Notes: generated by a model from the letters alone, not told the origin. A stretch of 64,000 bases of DNA from Undaria pinnatifida (GCA_012845835.1 JABAKD010000021.1:11705199-11769198); one strand, 5' to 3'. Numbered from the stretch's first letter, positions 34,331-46,380 are shown. A program made the numbers and translations.

Positions 34331-35842
34331 TATCGTTGGAATATTGCTTATGATCACCCATCGGTCACCATTTTGGACGTAAATATAGGGACCATTGGGG
34401 AGCTACTATGACCACCGAAAGGTCCTTACATTTTCTTCCAGAGTGGTACTCGACTCTTCGAGAGGTTGGCCGTACAGCCATCATATATTGGCGAAAGAAG
34501 CACACCATCAGACCAGCCGCCAACTACATATTCACGAAAAAAGCATACCATCAGATCAGCCGCCGATGTGAAGTCAACTGAGGGTTTAGACTTCCGGACC
34601 GCTCGCAAACATTACACGATCAGGTCTCGGAATTGTAGGCAAACCCCTAAAGAAATCACTCCGGGTCACGGGGAGAAAACAACGCTTCAGCCTTGCTTTA
34701 GAGAGGCCTTTTTTTTTGGCCAGCGGGCCCACGTGTGAATGTGTGGATGGCTCGAGCTAACCACCACTGCCTTTGTCACCCCCCCCCCCCCCCCCCCCCT
34801 CCCCCCCGACCCCCGCCAACGGGACGACGCATCCCACCAAATATCTTACACGTAGCGACAAATCCCAGAAAACGAAACACAGCGCCACCACCCCCTACAA
34901 GAGCGTAAAATACACACCAGTGCGACGCCCCCCTTTGGGTGGAAATACAGGAACCCCTCGGGGTGTGCTTCGAAGTACGGTATTGGCAGGGAGGGCCGCA
35001 CCGATTTTTCCTGAAGGTCCTCAGTTGAAGAGCTCTAGAACTGCCCCCATAACACAAAAAACGTTTTCACGAGAAAGGCAGAAATGAAAGTGCTACCCCA
35101 TTGAAGAACGCCATGACCTAGGCACGCAAAACCGGTTTTTGATGCAAAAAAATGATTACGTGTATGGCATCGGGGCAACGTTGGGTTGATTAGCCCATTT
35201 AGCACCGCACTTCCGACATGGGAACAAAACACTTGGAGTTAGACTAGGATAGTCTAAGGAGTTGGAGATGGGAGCGCCGTCAGCCAATGTTTTAGCCCCA
35301 AAAGTGCTCCCTCCGTCGTAGCCCCCCCCCCCCCAACACCAAATGGTTCTTCAATTTCCGCCCAAAGTTGTATCACTCTTGCTTCTTGCGCAAAACCCTT
35401 TCTTCACGGCGTCATACTTTCCCTACGAGGTACGCGCGACCGAAGTACATATAATATATACCAGGTATCACATAGTACGCGCAGTTTTGCACAATGTGAG
35501 ATTCGAACAATCAATCGATCCCACAACTCCCCCGTTCTTATTTTCCAACCTATCCTGTACCCGAACCCCCCCTCCCCTCGTCTTCTCATGAATATTATAT
35601 ATGTGAGTACGTACAAAACCTTTTTTCGATTTCACCGCTCATGTTTTTTTTTTTTCCCACAGCAGTTATATGTGTACGAAAAAAAAAGGTTTTCTTCAAA
35701 CGTGTTATACTGTACCAGGCACGCATGATGCGATTATGTACGACGTAAAAAAACAATTTCTTTTCCTTTTTTTTTTCGCGCCCTACAGCGCGTTTTACAG
35801 CTGCACCGTAGCCCTGATGATGGCCCGGGGTGCCGCCTTCCT

Positions 35843-35938
35843 TTAGTCGAGGAGCACGATTGCCCCTGGAGGGACACCCATTTCGCCCAGCAAATTCTCC
35901 ACGTGAAACACGAAACCGCTCGGCCCCGAAACCACCAC
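35843..35938 (-). CDS. FNR/cyt-b5-reductase-like gene, terminal exon
   Basis: Acceptor ...CTTGCTCAAATCCAG at 35939, then 31 codons (VVVSGPSGFVFHVENLLGEM...IVLLD) and TAA. This is the last strand-helix of the NAD(P)-binding domain, where the family has (V)CGPP.F...V...L..LG. It lacks the Cys of CGP (Ser here) and the usual terminal aromatic residue. It starts in phase 0, matching the phase-0 end of the exon at 38379. Inferred role: last exon of a flavin oxidoreductase passing electrons from NAD(P)H via FAD. Confidence 0.75.
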   Translation of the reverse strand: MVVSGPSGFVFHVENLLGEMGVPPGAIVLLD

Positions 35939-36104
35939 CTGGATTTGAGCAAGGACACAAATCACCACAACGTGCGCGGGGCGGGGGGGGGATACTCAGG
36001 GTGGGGGCGGGGGGGGGGGCGGGGGGGGGGGGGGGGTACATATTTGTTGGTCGTTTTCTCTCAAGAGCCCCTCGACGGCACAACTATCGGTTAGTAGGGT
36101 ATTC

Positions 36105-36305
36105 TGTTTAGGACTAGCTAGCGCAGAGAAACAAAAATGTCGGTCGGGTTGCGCGAACGAATGCCTTTCAAGTCGTGTTTCGGGTGATGATGGATGATGG
36201 ATGATGGTGATAATATTGATATTGAGCTCCTCGTCGTGTTAGGAGCTCAGAAATTTCTTAGAATCTGCTGCGCGCCTACGTAGCGCGGGACGGCCCTAAT
36301 TTATT
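36105..36305 (+). repeat. Dispersed repeat family R, copy 2
   Basis: The fullest copy: GGACTAGC, GGGTTGCGCGAACGAATGCC, (GATGATG)n, TTGAGCTCCTCGTCGTGTTAG, AGCTCAGAAATTTCTTAGAA. Confidence 0.7.
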
Positions 36306-36679
36306 GCCTGCCTTAAGTCATTTTGACCATTTTGACCGCGCATCTCTTTCGAGAGCAGAGATCAATGATTTTTTTTTCTGGACTCCTAATGGAAGTTGAG
36401 AAGGCTTCCGACATCTCGGTGCTTATTGCGTTTTTTCCCCGTAATGCATGCCAGGTACTAACGTCTTTGGCCTATCCGATCATTCATGCGAAGGCAAGAG
36501 TGTGCATCATGTGTGTTCCGAGGCTCGTGACCTGAGGAATTGTACATATATCCCACCCGAAAAAAAAGCGGATTTTCGATCAAAATGAAAGCGTAATCCG
36601 GGGGACAATTCCATGGATAAGGTACACAACGGAAAACGACGCATGTTACGATAAAGGCGCACCATTTTTTGCTTCTGAG

Positions 36680-36951
36680 GACGCGTGCTTCACCAGAGGT
36701 ATACCGTTTTTTGACGGATTTTTTTTTGGAATGACGGGGCTTCTTGGACCAAAAATCGTCGGAAAAAATCGGCCAGTTTGTTTTTTGCGCGATTCTCGTC
36801 GTGTACCTGGCGCTAGCCACGCATGGGATTTTTCATCCGGTAGCAGTTTTATTTTTTCTCCAAATCAGTTTTTGGGAGAGGTCCCTTAAGATCCTAGATA
36901 GAAGACAAAACCTCTGAAAAAAGTGGTGCACATCTATCGCAAGCACGCGTC
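36680..36951 (+). mobile_element. MITE family M copy (272 bp)
   Basis: It opens GACGCGTGCTTCACCAGAGG and closes with the inverted end GGTGCACATCTATCGCAAGCACGCGTC. Interior: AATGACGGGGCTTC, AAAATCGTCGGAAAA, AGCCACGCATGGGATTTTTC, TTTGGGAGAGGTC. A second end (GACGCATGTTACGATAAAGG) lies just outside at about 36641, so one copy may be nested in another. Confidence 0.75.
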
Positions 36952-37240
36952 TGAGGGTGATCGCGTAAGGAGCTCCATGCCCGCACCCAAAAACCGATTT
37001 TTAATTAGCTGAAAGTGCCACCGGATTAAAGTAACGGGGACCGCCGGTAGGGGCAGCTCGCGCTATCGGTGTCGCGAAAAAACCGAAGGGCACGCCAGCT
37101 AGCGCTGGATTGCGGATGCAATTGAGTTTTAATCCACACGCAACGTGTATGAAAACAGGTGGAAGTGTGGTGAGCCTGAGTTTTTTTTTTCCCCCCACCC
37201 GTCGGAGAATAACAAAACAAAAAAATTAGGTAAAAAAAAC

Positions 37241-37515
37241 GACGCGGGCTACGATAGAGGTATACCTTTTTTTAAGGCTATTTAGTTTTCTGATTGACCG
37301 GGCTCCTTAACCCAAAATCGTCGGAAAATGTCGTTTTTCTTGTCAAGATTCTCGTTGTGTACCTCGCAGGCCATGGGATTTTTTTCAGTCCGACAAAAAA
37401 AAATATTTTGATACTAAAAATCAGACGTTTTGGGAGAAGGTCTTTGGAGCTCCCGAATTGAGGAATCCCCCGCCCAGCAAGAAAAAAAAAGTTGCGCACC
37501 CCCCTCCACGTATCC
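37241..37515 (+). mobile_element. MITE family M copy
   Basis: It starts GACGCGGGCTACGATAGAGG, with interior GACCGGGCTCCTTAACCC, AAAATCGTCGG, GGCCATGGGATTTTTT and TTTTGGGAGAAGGTC. The far end (TTGCGCACCCCCCTCCACG) is diverged. A partial third copy follows at about 37573-37670. Confidence 0.7.
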
Positions 37516-38378
37516 AAAAAAAAAAAAAACAAGAAAATATATGTGAGCGAAAAAACAAGAATGACCTTATTCCGACGACGTTGGTTTGCTCACTTGGAGT
37601 CCTGACATTCAGAAAAAAAAAAAAAAAAAAAAAATGGTGGAAACGTGGTGTCTCTACCGTATACAACGGAAAACATGGCCAAATATACGACCCCATTCCG
37701 ACGATAATGAGTTACGGATCCCAGTAATCTAGAAAGTACGTTTGCCAAAGAGAGCTACGTCTATCGCAGCAGGGGCGTCTTATCGCCTTCCTGTTGGCCG
37801 TAGAGAATGAGGCGTGCGTGGGGGTGGGGGGGCGGGGGGGGATGCGGGGACAACCTAAAAAGGTTGTTATTAATAAAATTGGTGTCACATTATTCCATCC
37901 CAAAGACATAGTCCGTGAGCCTCACAGGGCACGCTTCAGCCACTCTGGAGTGGAAAACATATTCGGAAAGGCATAGCGGGGGGTTAACACAAAAAAAAAA
38001 ACTTTCACGTAACTCGGCGGGTAGAGTTCACCGCGCACGCGTTTTATCTGGCAAACACTATCGTCGCGGTTTGCCCAATATATCCCGTTTACTACTGAAA
38101 CCCCCCCCGTCCAACTCGGAGTTCCAATCACGTTGTTCTCCCCCCAAAAAAGAACACGTTGGGCAATAGCAGACTGTCCGCACGATCTACCGGGTACCAG
38201 GTAACCAATGGCAAACTTCGATGAAAATCGGCGAGCGTTGGGAAAGCTGCACCCTCAGTGAGAAAAACGCCAAGGCACGTGCCGGGCGGGGGGGGAGAGG
38301 GAAGACATTCATGACCACGGCTTGTCCAGAAGATGGGAAGTAAAAATGAGATACAACGATAAAGGGTGCAACAGTCAC

Positions 38379-38664
38379 CTGAAGTTTTCCCCCGGTTTTC
38401 TCGTCCCCGATGATGGCTTCTAGCGTGCCATCGCCACCGCCACCACCTTCACCAGCACCAACACCACTGCCGCTGCTCATGTCGATGAGACAGACTCCCT
38501 CCTTCTCCTCGCCCTCGCTGTTTTCATCGATGCTGCCTTTCCTCTGTCTAGCGGCCGCCGCCGCCGACGACGACGCCGGCGTGTTATACTCCGTCAGGGT
38601 AGCCAGGACGGAATCTCCGAAGGCCTTCCTGAGAATCTCTAGGTCCACCTTGCGGCAATTTACG
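38379..38664 (-). CDS. FNR/cyt-b5-reductase-like gene, penultimate exon
   Basis: Acceptor ...GGTGACAAGCAG at 38665, donor AAACTTCAG|GTGACT at 38378. It begins with one base, completing a codon from the exon ending at 48158. It encodes VNCRKVDLEILRKAFGDSVL (family pattern G+...L...), a low-complexity Ala, Glu and Gly/Ser insert, and TLEAIIGDEKTGGKLQ, running in phase into VVVSGPSGF of the terminal exon. The roughly 50-residue insert is not a family feature. Confidence 0.7.
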
Positions 38665-38699
38665 CTGCTTGTCACCGATAGGGAAGAGTTTTCCTGGGG

Positions 38700-39150
38700 T
38701 TCAACAGGGCGGAGGTCGGGTGGGGTGGGGTGGGTGGGGCGTGAGTGGGGTGGGGATGGGTGGAGGAAGTGGGTGGAGGTGGGAATGGGCGGCGGGGGTG
38801 GGAAGGGGGTGTTGGGGGAGGGTGTTTGGGGGGGGGGGGGGGGGGTTGGGGCGGGGGGGGGGGGTTGGGCGAGGGGAGGTGTTTGGGCGGTGGGGAATGT
38901 TTGGGGGGGGGGGGGGTGAGTGTTTTTTTTTGGGGGGGGTGTTCGGGGGGGGGCGGGGGGGTGTTTGGGGGGGGGGGGTGTTTGGCGGGGGGGGGTGTTT
39001 GGGCGGGGGGGGGGTGTTTGGGGGAGGGGGGTGTTTGGGGGGGGAGTATTTGGGGGGGGGGTGTTTGGCGGTGGGAGGGGTGTTTGGTGGGGGGGGGGAT
39101 AGGAGGGGGGGATGGGGGGAGGGGGTGGGGGGAGGGGTCCTCAGATCATG
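38700..39150. repeat. G-rich minisatellite, core GGGGTGTTTGGGG
   Basis: About 430 bp almost purely of G with TGTTTGGG punctuation, including G-runs of 10 or more. The Gly-rich frames are artefacts. It lies in an intron of the flavoprotein gene, so the transcribed strand is C-rich, just upstream of the 38379-38664 exon. It could form G-quadruplexes. Confidence 0.95.
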
Positions 39151-40984
39151 CGTGGTCGGAGTCGTTAGACCCTACGGTGGGGGTTGGGTGTTTAGGGAGG
39201 GTGAGCTTGATGGCGAAACACACACGCCAATCGTCGTTCGCGCACTTTAAGGCCGGCGACGGATGGCATCGGATAAAGGTTTACGGTTATACCTGTTATG
39301 TATGAGCGATTGATCTGAGGGATGTACGGCGGGGGGGGGGGGTGTACTCAGTTAGTGCATGGCCGTCGTCGTATGACCATAGACCCTCGTATCCCTACTA
39401 TGCCGGGACGGGGCACGTCGGGTTTTCATCAACCAGGCAGACGTTGCTTGCACCAAGCGCGAAGTGCCGTGAGGTGTTCGGCGAGTCGCATGAAGGGTGA
39501 ACTGCATCCTTCCAAGAACCGTTCGTACGACGGACTTCGGCACCTTGTGCCTATTTTCTTGCTTATGGATGGCAACACCAATGAGTTACTTTGTTTTCTG
39601 GTGTGGCCACTCCAGAGACAGCAACGTTTTTTTTTTTCTTGTCTTCTTCACACTTTTACTTTCCAGCTTCTGGACAAGCCGTGGTCACAGGTGTTGTCCC
39701 TTCCCCCCCCGGTTCTTGCCTTCAATTTTCATCGAGCATAGGGTTCAGCAATCTCGCTGCTGGTCGATTTTTCATCGAGTGTTGCTAACTCACGCTCTCA
39801 CGCCTTCCGCGAGTCAGTTTGGGCACAAGCAACAGTCCCTTCGAATTTATACGAGTGTGCACTCGGGGGGAGTCGGAACTCACGAAACTGACCCATGTCA
39901 GGCTGGAAGATAAACCTGATACGCCACCGGGGCGACCGGCTTATTACTTCGTACGGGGTCACCGTGGGGAGGTGGGGTGAAAACCAACAAGAAAAATGAA
40001 AATCGAATCGGGCAAGAGCGCTCGACAAGCACAGGAAAGCACAAACACTGACCAGTTCGTATCGAACAGAGGAAGAATTAACCTATATAGCGGCACCGGC
40101 AGCACAGGTACAAGCGCATACACCTGACCAGTGTTTCTTGTTTTTGCTTTGGTTTCGAAAGGGTTCTCCTCAAGAGCGTTCGGAAGCACACGTAAAGCGC
40201 ATACACTAGCATACACCAGACCGTTAGTTTTGTTTCGGTTTGGTTTCGAAAGGGTTCTCCTTTTAAAGCTCAACCGCTCGAGGTTGTTTTTGCTTTTGAA
40301 TAATCTCTCCCCTGCCCTTTCCTTCGGTTACCCCCCTCCCGCCCCCCCATTGTCTCGAGTGGCATTCGGGAAGAAAGGAAACCCAGAATAGCTAGGTGGG
40401 TATTGAAAAATCAAACAGACAACTGACAAAAAAAATAGAGAACAAAAAAAGAAGGAAAATGTGGAGGAAGAATCAAACAACAGATGGACCATTTCGCAAG
40501 TGAAAAAAGAAGGGGGCGGTGTCCAAGCGGGAGGTCTTGAGAGGCCAGGGATGCACCAAGACCGAACCCTCTCGGAAAAAAGGACACGAAAAAAGTAGGT
40601 GATATCTGCCTTGTCGTAGCACGCGCCCTGCTCATACAGAACCCGTGCAAGGTATTTCCGGAACACCTTCCGAGCTCGACGAAACCCTGTCCCGAACAGC
40701 AACAACAAAAAAATAGCTGTTAAGATACCTCGATCGTGGCATGCCGAGCTCGACCTAAACCGTAACTCTAAGCGAAAATAGGTGCTGTGTGCATATGTCT
40801 ATCCTTATGGTGGCGATGGGTCCCCTCCCCATCGGCGCACCCGTCGAGGTGCTGTTCAAGAACACCTTCCGACGTAAACCGCAACACTATGGAGATAATA
40901 GGTGTGTCCCTGTGGCGTGTCCCTATGGCAGCGATGGGTCCCGTCCCCATCCGCGTACCCATTCGAGGCAAAGATGCCAGGAGA
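39150..40984. other. Intronic stretch without recognised gene
   Basis: No family resemblance on either strand. It includes duplicated TTTGGTTTCGAAAGGGTTCTCCT segments (40145-40170 and 40240-40263), diverged from a common unit of about 95 bp, and a duplicated ATGGTGGCGATGGGTCCC-like segment near 40805 and 40925. Confidence 0.45.
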
Positions 40985-41490
40985 CGGCGCTTCGACCCCT
41001 TGACCCGACGGCAAGATTCCAATAATTTACCTTGACTGACGCCAATCAACTAGGGTTTAGTGTAGAACGGTCGGTTTCCTATCCTTGACCGACCGCTGTA
41101 CGATTTCTCTTGACTGACCGAGACGGCGCTTCGACCCCTTGACCCGACGGCAAGATTGCAATAATTTACCTTGACGGACGCCAAACTACTAGGGTTTAGT
41201 GTGGAACGGTCGGTTTCTAACCCTTGACCGACCGCTGTACGTTTTCTCTTGACTGACCGAGACGGAACTTTGACCCCTTGACCGACGCTAATTTTCCAAT
41301 GCATCTACCTTGACTGGCGCCATACCACTAGGTTTTAGTGTGGAACGATTGGTTGTATTTACAACGTTGACCGTTGGACGTTTTTCCTTGACTGACCGCC
41401 TTGACTTACGCCAAAATACTAGGTATGAGCGTGGGACGATCGGTTTTACATCCTTGACCGACGGCTGGGCGTTTTCCCTTGACTGACCGG
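40985..41490. repeat. Satellite, about 3.7 units of about 137 bp
   Basis: Unit order: GACGG.(A/G)CTTYGACCCCTTGAC, ATTTACCTTGAC.GACGCC, CTAGGGTTTAGTGT.GAACGG, CCTTGACCGACCGCTG and CTCTTGACTGACCGA. Three full units and one partial, increasingly diverged towards 41490. TTGAC occurs many times per unit. Confidence 0.9.
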
Positions 41491-41545
41491 GTCTCCTGAC
41501 ATCTTTGATTCGAGGTGCTTCGAGGAGAAAACGCCTCCAGGGAAC

Positions 41546-41902
41546 ACATGTTACGGTAGAGGTGCACTTGCTCTTTTTTCACTTCTGAGGGTGGTCACTT
41601 GAGGAGCTCCTGAGGGTGGTCCCTTGAGGAGGTTCTGAAGGTGGTGTGGCTTTAGGAGCTCTACAACGCCTCACCTAAAAAATGATTCCGAGGAGAAACG
41701 ACCGTGCAAGCCCCGACCAAAAAAAAAAACATTTTGGCGTAGGTATGCCGAAACCAACAAAAAAAAAAATGGTGTTGCTAGAACAGGTAAACGACCTTCC
41801 AGGGGTTGTGGCTTGAGGAGCCCCCCCCCCCCGTCATTCAAAAAGTTTCGGTCGCCAAAAAGTGGTCTACTTTAAATGCCTCTATCACCGCAGCACGTCT
41901 CA
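41546..41902. mobile_element. MITE family M copy, with internal duplication
   Basis: Left end CATGTTACGGTAGAGGTGCAC, right end GCCTCTATCACCGCAGCACGTCTC. The internal GGTGGTCACTTGAGGAGCTC segment is repeated three times. Confidence 0.65.
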
Positions 41903-41999
41903 GGTCTCCACGTAACGCTAAGCCTAACCCTAGCCCTAAAGCCCCTCGTGAAAAAAATTAGATGCTGCCCCTGTTCGGTCACGTACCGCTATCCACTGA

Positions 42000-42320
42000 A
42001 CTCCTCAAGTTACGGTACAGCGGGAACCCCGGTTTAAGAGCGCCACCGTGACAAGCCCGAACAAGCGCTCTCAACTACGGTACACATTGCTCTAATCTGA
42101 GTGGGAAACTATATGCCTGGTAGCTTTTAGTATATATCGGCGTGACACGCCGATTTGATCGCTGTTAACGCCTTTACAACTGGAAACCCTTTTTCTTCTA
42201 CAAATTTACTTGATGTTAGTATTGGGAGGGATTTTGGGGCTCTAAAGAGGTTATATAATCCGAAGGCTCCTATCCTGGGCGCTCTTAAATCGGGATACGC
42301 ACTGTAATGCTCTAAGGACG
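42000..42320 (-). repeat. Families S and T composite, mainly reverse orientation
   Basis: TTAACGCCTTTACAACTGGAAACCC with TACTTGATGTTAGTATTGGGAGG (about 42168-42230) is the reverse of the family-T motif at 46140 and 57080. It is flanked by family-S pieces (GGTTTAAGAGCGCCACCGTG; GCGCTCTTAAATCGGG). Confidence 0.6.
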
Positions 42321-43336
42321 TAACGACGATGCTGGGACTCGAATCTACCCCACGCATTTACCACCACTGCGAAACCATACAATCTTCGAGCCGTTTTTCA
42401 ACCTACCGCTATAGAAACACCACAACGATCGGTTTACGCGGGGGGCTCGAGTCGAACCCACACGCATACCGCATGCTAAAAAAAAAGCGAACGGTCTACG
42501 TGTGTTCATCAAGGCAGGAGTCACGATGATGACTCAAGTGGTCTACGGTGATAGTGGATAGTGCAATCTTACCAATGGCCAAGGCTATGGTAAGGAGGGG
42601 AGTACCCCCAACTTCACTACCGAGTTTGAGCTGAATCGACCACTCAGGTGCCTGGCGTAGGGTGGCTCACGGGGAGATAGATGGCTCTCGATGCCCGCCG
42701 ACGGGCCGCCACTTTGGCGGAGAGACTCCTACACGAGCCAACTCGCACGAGTGACTCTTATCACCTGACGTACCATAAAAAACAAAACAAAAAAAAAGTC
42801 CAATTCGTGTTTTTTTTTTTCTTGTTTTGGAGCGGCGTAACTTACCATAGCCACACAAATGCCCTTGCGGATTCATGCCACAGAATGAAAGCATGTGGAC
42901 AGTGGAGCAGCAGAGAGTGTGTAACGTTGGTGGTGAGACACGACAGTTGATCTTCGTGGTGGTGATTGACTGTTGAGGATCTGATGTGGTGTGTTGACGT
43001 TATTTAGATCTGAAGACAATAACTGTAGTAGGGGTTTCTACTTATCCTCTTCTGGATTCTGGTATGAGGATTCGGGGATGAAGTTAAGACCCTTTGTTTT
43101 CTTGTGTTCGGAGCAAATACAACAACTTCTCTCTCCTTTCCTAGCACCTGAATGTAGCTGACCAGCCCCCCTCAGGTCAAGGGGGGATACGTTCTGGTCA
43201 ATAGACCTTGCCTGGCTTAGGCGTGTCTACAAGCAGCGCGAAAGCTTAAAGACCCCAAAGGAGCAGGGCAGGCAGTCACTCGCGCGAGTGACCTCGAGAT
43301 GCTGCAAAAAAAAAAAGCCCACGGCCGTAGCCCTGA
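42321..43336. other. Intronic stretch without recognised gene or repeat
   Basis: I see no coding or repeat structure that I can name, apart from short A and T homopolymers. Confidence 0.4.
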
Positions 43337-43337
43337 C

Positions 43338-43835
43338 CGACTGATCGATGCGCGCTACGATAGGGGTGTGCGCCGATGTTTTCCGAGGCTCTTAACCTAT
43401 TGAGGAAGGGCTTTATTATTTGCAGAAAACTGATTGTGATAACAACGAAGGTGGTGGTGCAACGACACATACTACGGTACAGGTAACATCACCTTCTTTT
43501 TTTCCCCGAGGCTGGTAACCTATTGAAGAGGGGCTTTATTATTTGCCGAAAACTGATTGTGATACCAACGAAGGTGGTGGTGCAACGACACATACTACGG
43601 TACAGGTGACATCACCTTTTTTTTTTCAAGGGGCTCGTAGCCTATTGGAGGAGGGGCTTTTGCTGTTTGCTTTCTGAGGCAAAAGCTGGGATTGTGATAA
43701 CAACGAAGGTGGTGGTGCAACCACACATACTACTTGAAGTGCTACGGTACAGGTGACATCACCTTGTTTTTTCCCCGAGGCTCGTGCGTAACCTATTGAG
43801 GAGGAGCAATTTTATTTGCCTTCTGAGGCCGAAAA
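43338..43835. repeat. Tandem repeat, about 4 units of 110-140 bp
   Basis: Each unit carries a fragment like CCCGAGGCTGGTAACCTATT, then GAGGGGCTTT, TGATTGTGATAACAACGAAG, GTGGTGGTGCAACGACACAT and TACTACGGTACAGGTGACAT. The first unit begins with a MITE-M end (GCGCGCTACGATAGGGGTGT), so the array probably arose from a family-M relative. Confidence 0.8.
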
Positions 43836-43904
43836 AAAACTATTTATGTGTAAAAAACCCGAAAAGTGCAACGCGGTGAATAAACCCATGACTGCTTCAA
43901 ATAA

Positions 43905-44150
43905 GATAGTCCCCCCCGCAAACGCAGCGATTTTCTTTAACGAACGTTTCCATGGCTGCTCGACACGAGAGGATGCTATGAAAAAACATATCTTCATGTG
44001 CATTTTCTTGTTCGCGCAAGAAAAACTATCGAACGATGACGTTGGGGCGGCAAGGGACACCCTTTACTTCAGGAGAGATATGGCCGGGAGCTGGATTTCA
44101 AAACCGGCAATTTCAGTAAGGAAGAGTTGGGAGGAGCTACCGAATAACGA
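43905..44150. repeat. Dispersed repeat family N, copy 1 (coding-like)
   Basis: It shares with 54545-54783, in order: CCCCCC.CAAA, TTTTCTTT.ACGAACGTTT (TTTCTTTGACAAACGTTTAA there), ATGGCTGCTCGAC, ATCGA.GATGACGT.GG, GAGGGACACC.T.(T)TTTCAGGAGA and GAAACCGGC.ATTTC. Copy 1 is open for 143 codons (from 43816). The source is unknown, but it may be a relic of a gene or transposon. Confidence 0.6.
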
Positions 44151-44207
44151 GTCCCATGGCCTAGATATACAAACAAAAAAGGAAACAGACAGAAGGAAAA
44201 AACAATT

Positions 44208-44302
44208 TTCAGACGATTATGGGGCTCAGGGTCCCCTTAATTCATAAACGCAAAAAAAAAAAAACGAGAAAAAAGTGCCACCTCTCTATCGTAGCACTCA
44301 TC
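44208..44302 (+). mobile_element. MITE family M, right-end fragment
   Basis: CAGACGATTATGGGGCTCAG, CCCCTTAATTCA, then the end GTGCCACCTCTCTATCGTAGCAC. Confidence 0.6.
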
Positions 44303-44312
44303 GTATTCCGCG

Positions 44313-44605
44313 AACCTTTTCGAGGTGCCTCGAGAAAATCCTCCGAGCTCGATGCCCCTTCTTCTTCTTCTTCTGCTGCTGCTGCCCCGCGTCCTCGATG
44401 CTCTCGTTGAAATTTGGCCCGCCAAAACTAGCCCCGCTGACACTGGGCCCTCCGAGACTAAGGCCGCTCAAGGAAGGGAGGTGCCCGAGGCCGAATGACC
44501 CCACTCCACTTGCGTGGATCTGGTGCGACGAGCTGATCTGTTGCGACGGCGGGTGCATGGCGCTGCGCTGCGACGCGTTCGTGACGCTGCGTTGCGATCC
44601 GGCGG
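44313..44605 (-). CDS. Possible exon, Ser/Gly/Gln-rich protein
   Basis: After a long T-tract and an AG near 44597, a frame reads RSAMHPPSQQISSSHQIHAS, then GFGLGHLPSLSGLSLGGPSV-like sequence and ends in a basic stretch. Codon composition is coding-like, but the only downstream donor candidate (GTTCGC) is poor. Its phase does not fit between the 48158 and 38379 exons. It could belong to another transcript or be chance. Confidence 0.25.
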
Positions 44606-45754
44606 CGGCGGCGACGGCGAAAAAAAAAAAAAAAATTCGGCAAAACAAACAACCAAAAATAAGTCCGGGTTGTTAGGATCACAGCCCCAGGTCATGGCGA
44701 GCTTTCGCGTTTTGTTGTGATACAGTGTTCGTACGTGCGATTCCAAGAAAAAAAAAAAAAATGGCAGCAACGAAAAAACACAAGTTCACAACAAAAAACG
44801 AGGTTCCGCGTTATTCGCATCACAGCGAGGGCCAGGCCAGCATTCGCGCGTTGGGATAGTCGAAAACCGCATTCCTTACGTGCGCGTCAAAGACTGAAAA
44901 AAGCAAAGAGAAAGTTTATTTCGTAACAAAAAAAAACAGATTTGGAAGAGCGAACAGCCAACAACCAGCCCAATCAGCTAACGGCCAGTGGACGCGACCC
45001 AGTTCTCGTTGATTCGCGCTGCCCTGCGACCTGGCGGGAGTTTAGAAAAGGGGGGGGGGTCAGCATTTGCATGCCTGCGTTCACATCACAGCCAGGTCAG
45101 TTCTCGCTCGTCAGTGGAAAATACGATCTACATTATATTCAATTCTCGTTCACGACGACGCATACCGCAAGTATATGAAGCACGAAACGACTTACAAGGT
45201 TCCCCTCTGCGGTGTGGTTTGCGTGGAAAAAAACCCGGGGGGGTGTTGCAAGTCGAAAAGAGGGAACACGGGAGTTCCAGTTAGCTGAATGATGTATACC
45301 ACAAGCAAGGTCTTGAAAACTAGACGCCAAAAATTGGTGGACACCTCGCAAGTCACCGAGCAAGTAGCACCGACAAGCCCAACACGAGTTTATCGTTTCG
45401 CTTGCGCGCGGCGAGCGACGGGGCGTGTACGCGATGAGGGACGGCGGCGAATCAAACGCAGCTGGATTCCGCTGGCTGAAGACTCGAAGACACAGGTTAC
45501 CAGGCCTACCTGCTATTGGACACATGATCGTATTGTTTTATCATTTCCACTCCGGAGAAGTAGGAACCTGTTCGTTGACCACGGACTAGTGTCATGGCCA
45601 TGACGAGGTTACGTCCATTCGTGGGGGCTATATAAGGCGGCATGGTGCGAAGGGATTTTGACCGCCTTATATCGAGAGGCCGCCCTATTCGTACGGGCAG
45701 TTGTATTGAGAAATACCGGGTACAGTCGTCTCGCCCGATGTGTAATCGCCCGAT

Positions 45755-45990
45755 GCTTAACCGCCCTATGTCGAGCGGTCGCCCTATTACAACCGCCTTA
45801 CATAGGCCCCGATACTGTAGCCCCTGGCCGAATTCAACCGCACTATATCGAGCGGTCGCCTTATTCTAACCGCCTTATATAGGCCCCGATGCTGAAGCCC
45901 CTGGCCGAATTCAACCGCACTATATCGAGCGGTCGCCTTATTCTAACCGCCTTATAGAGGCCCCGATGCTGAAGCCCCTTTGGGGCCCAA
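45755..45990. repeat. Tandem repeat of about 82 bp, three units
   Basis: CGAGCGGTCGCC.TATT, AACCGCCTTA.A.AGGCCCCGAT and GAAGCCCCTGGCCGAATTCAACCGC repeat three times. The preceding 45650-45750 carries diverged pieces. Confidence 0.85.
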
Positions 45991-46064
45991 TTGTAGAAAC
46001 AACAACAAAAAGGGAAGAATGGTGAAGGCTACGGCGGGATAGTGTTACACTCGCATTTCGCTAC

Positions 46065-46380
46065 GGTTGAGAACCCGATATAAGAGCGTCCACAATGAAG
46101 AGAAAAAGCGGAGTTAAGCCCTGTCGAGCCCCCAGAACCCCTCCCCATACTAATTCCAAGTAATTTGTCCCCCAAAACGGGTTTCCAGTTGTAAATGCGT
46201 TAAGAGCGGTCAAGTTCGGCTCGTCACGCCCTGTGACGCCTAAATGCTGAAACACCTGGTATATGATTGTCGCGCCTGTTCTGACATGTTGTCCAATCCG
46301 AGGGAAAGAGCCGTGCGGGGATAGGAGCGGTAACACTGGCGTGTTCCAACGGGCTCTTCAGTTCGGGTACCCGGCTGTGC
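46065..46380 (+). repeat. Dispersed repeat families S and T composite
   Basis: Family-S segments flank a family-T motif (CATACTAATTCCAAGTAATT, CCCCCAAAACGGGTTTCCAG, TTGTAAATGCG). The association of S with T recurs at 42.0-42.3 kb. Confidence 0.65.

Noticed and set aside
38410-39305. Gly-rich frames of 170-190 codons
   Set aside because: They come from the G-rich minisatellite and end when it ends.
44313-44605. Adding this frame to the flavoprotein exon chain
   Set aside because: Its end phase does not fit between the 48158 and 38379 exons, and those two already join in phase.
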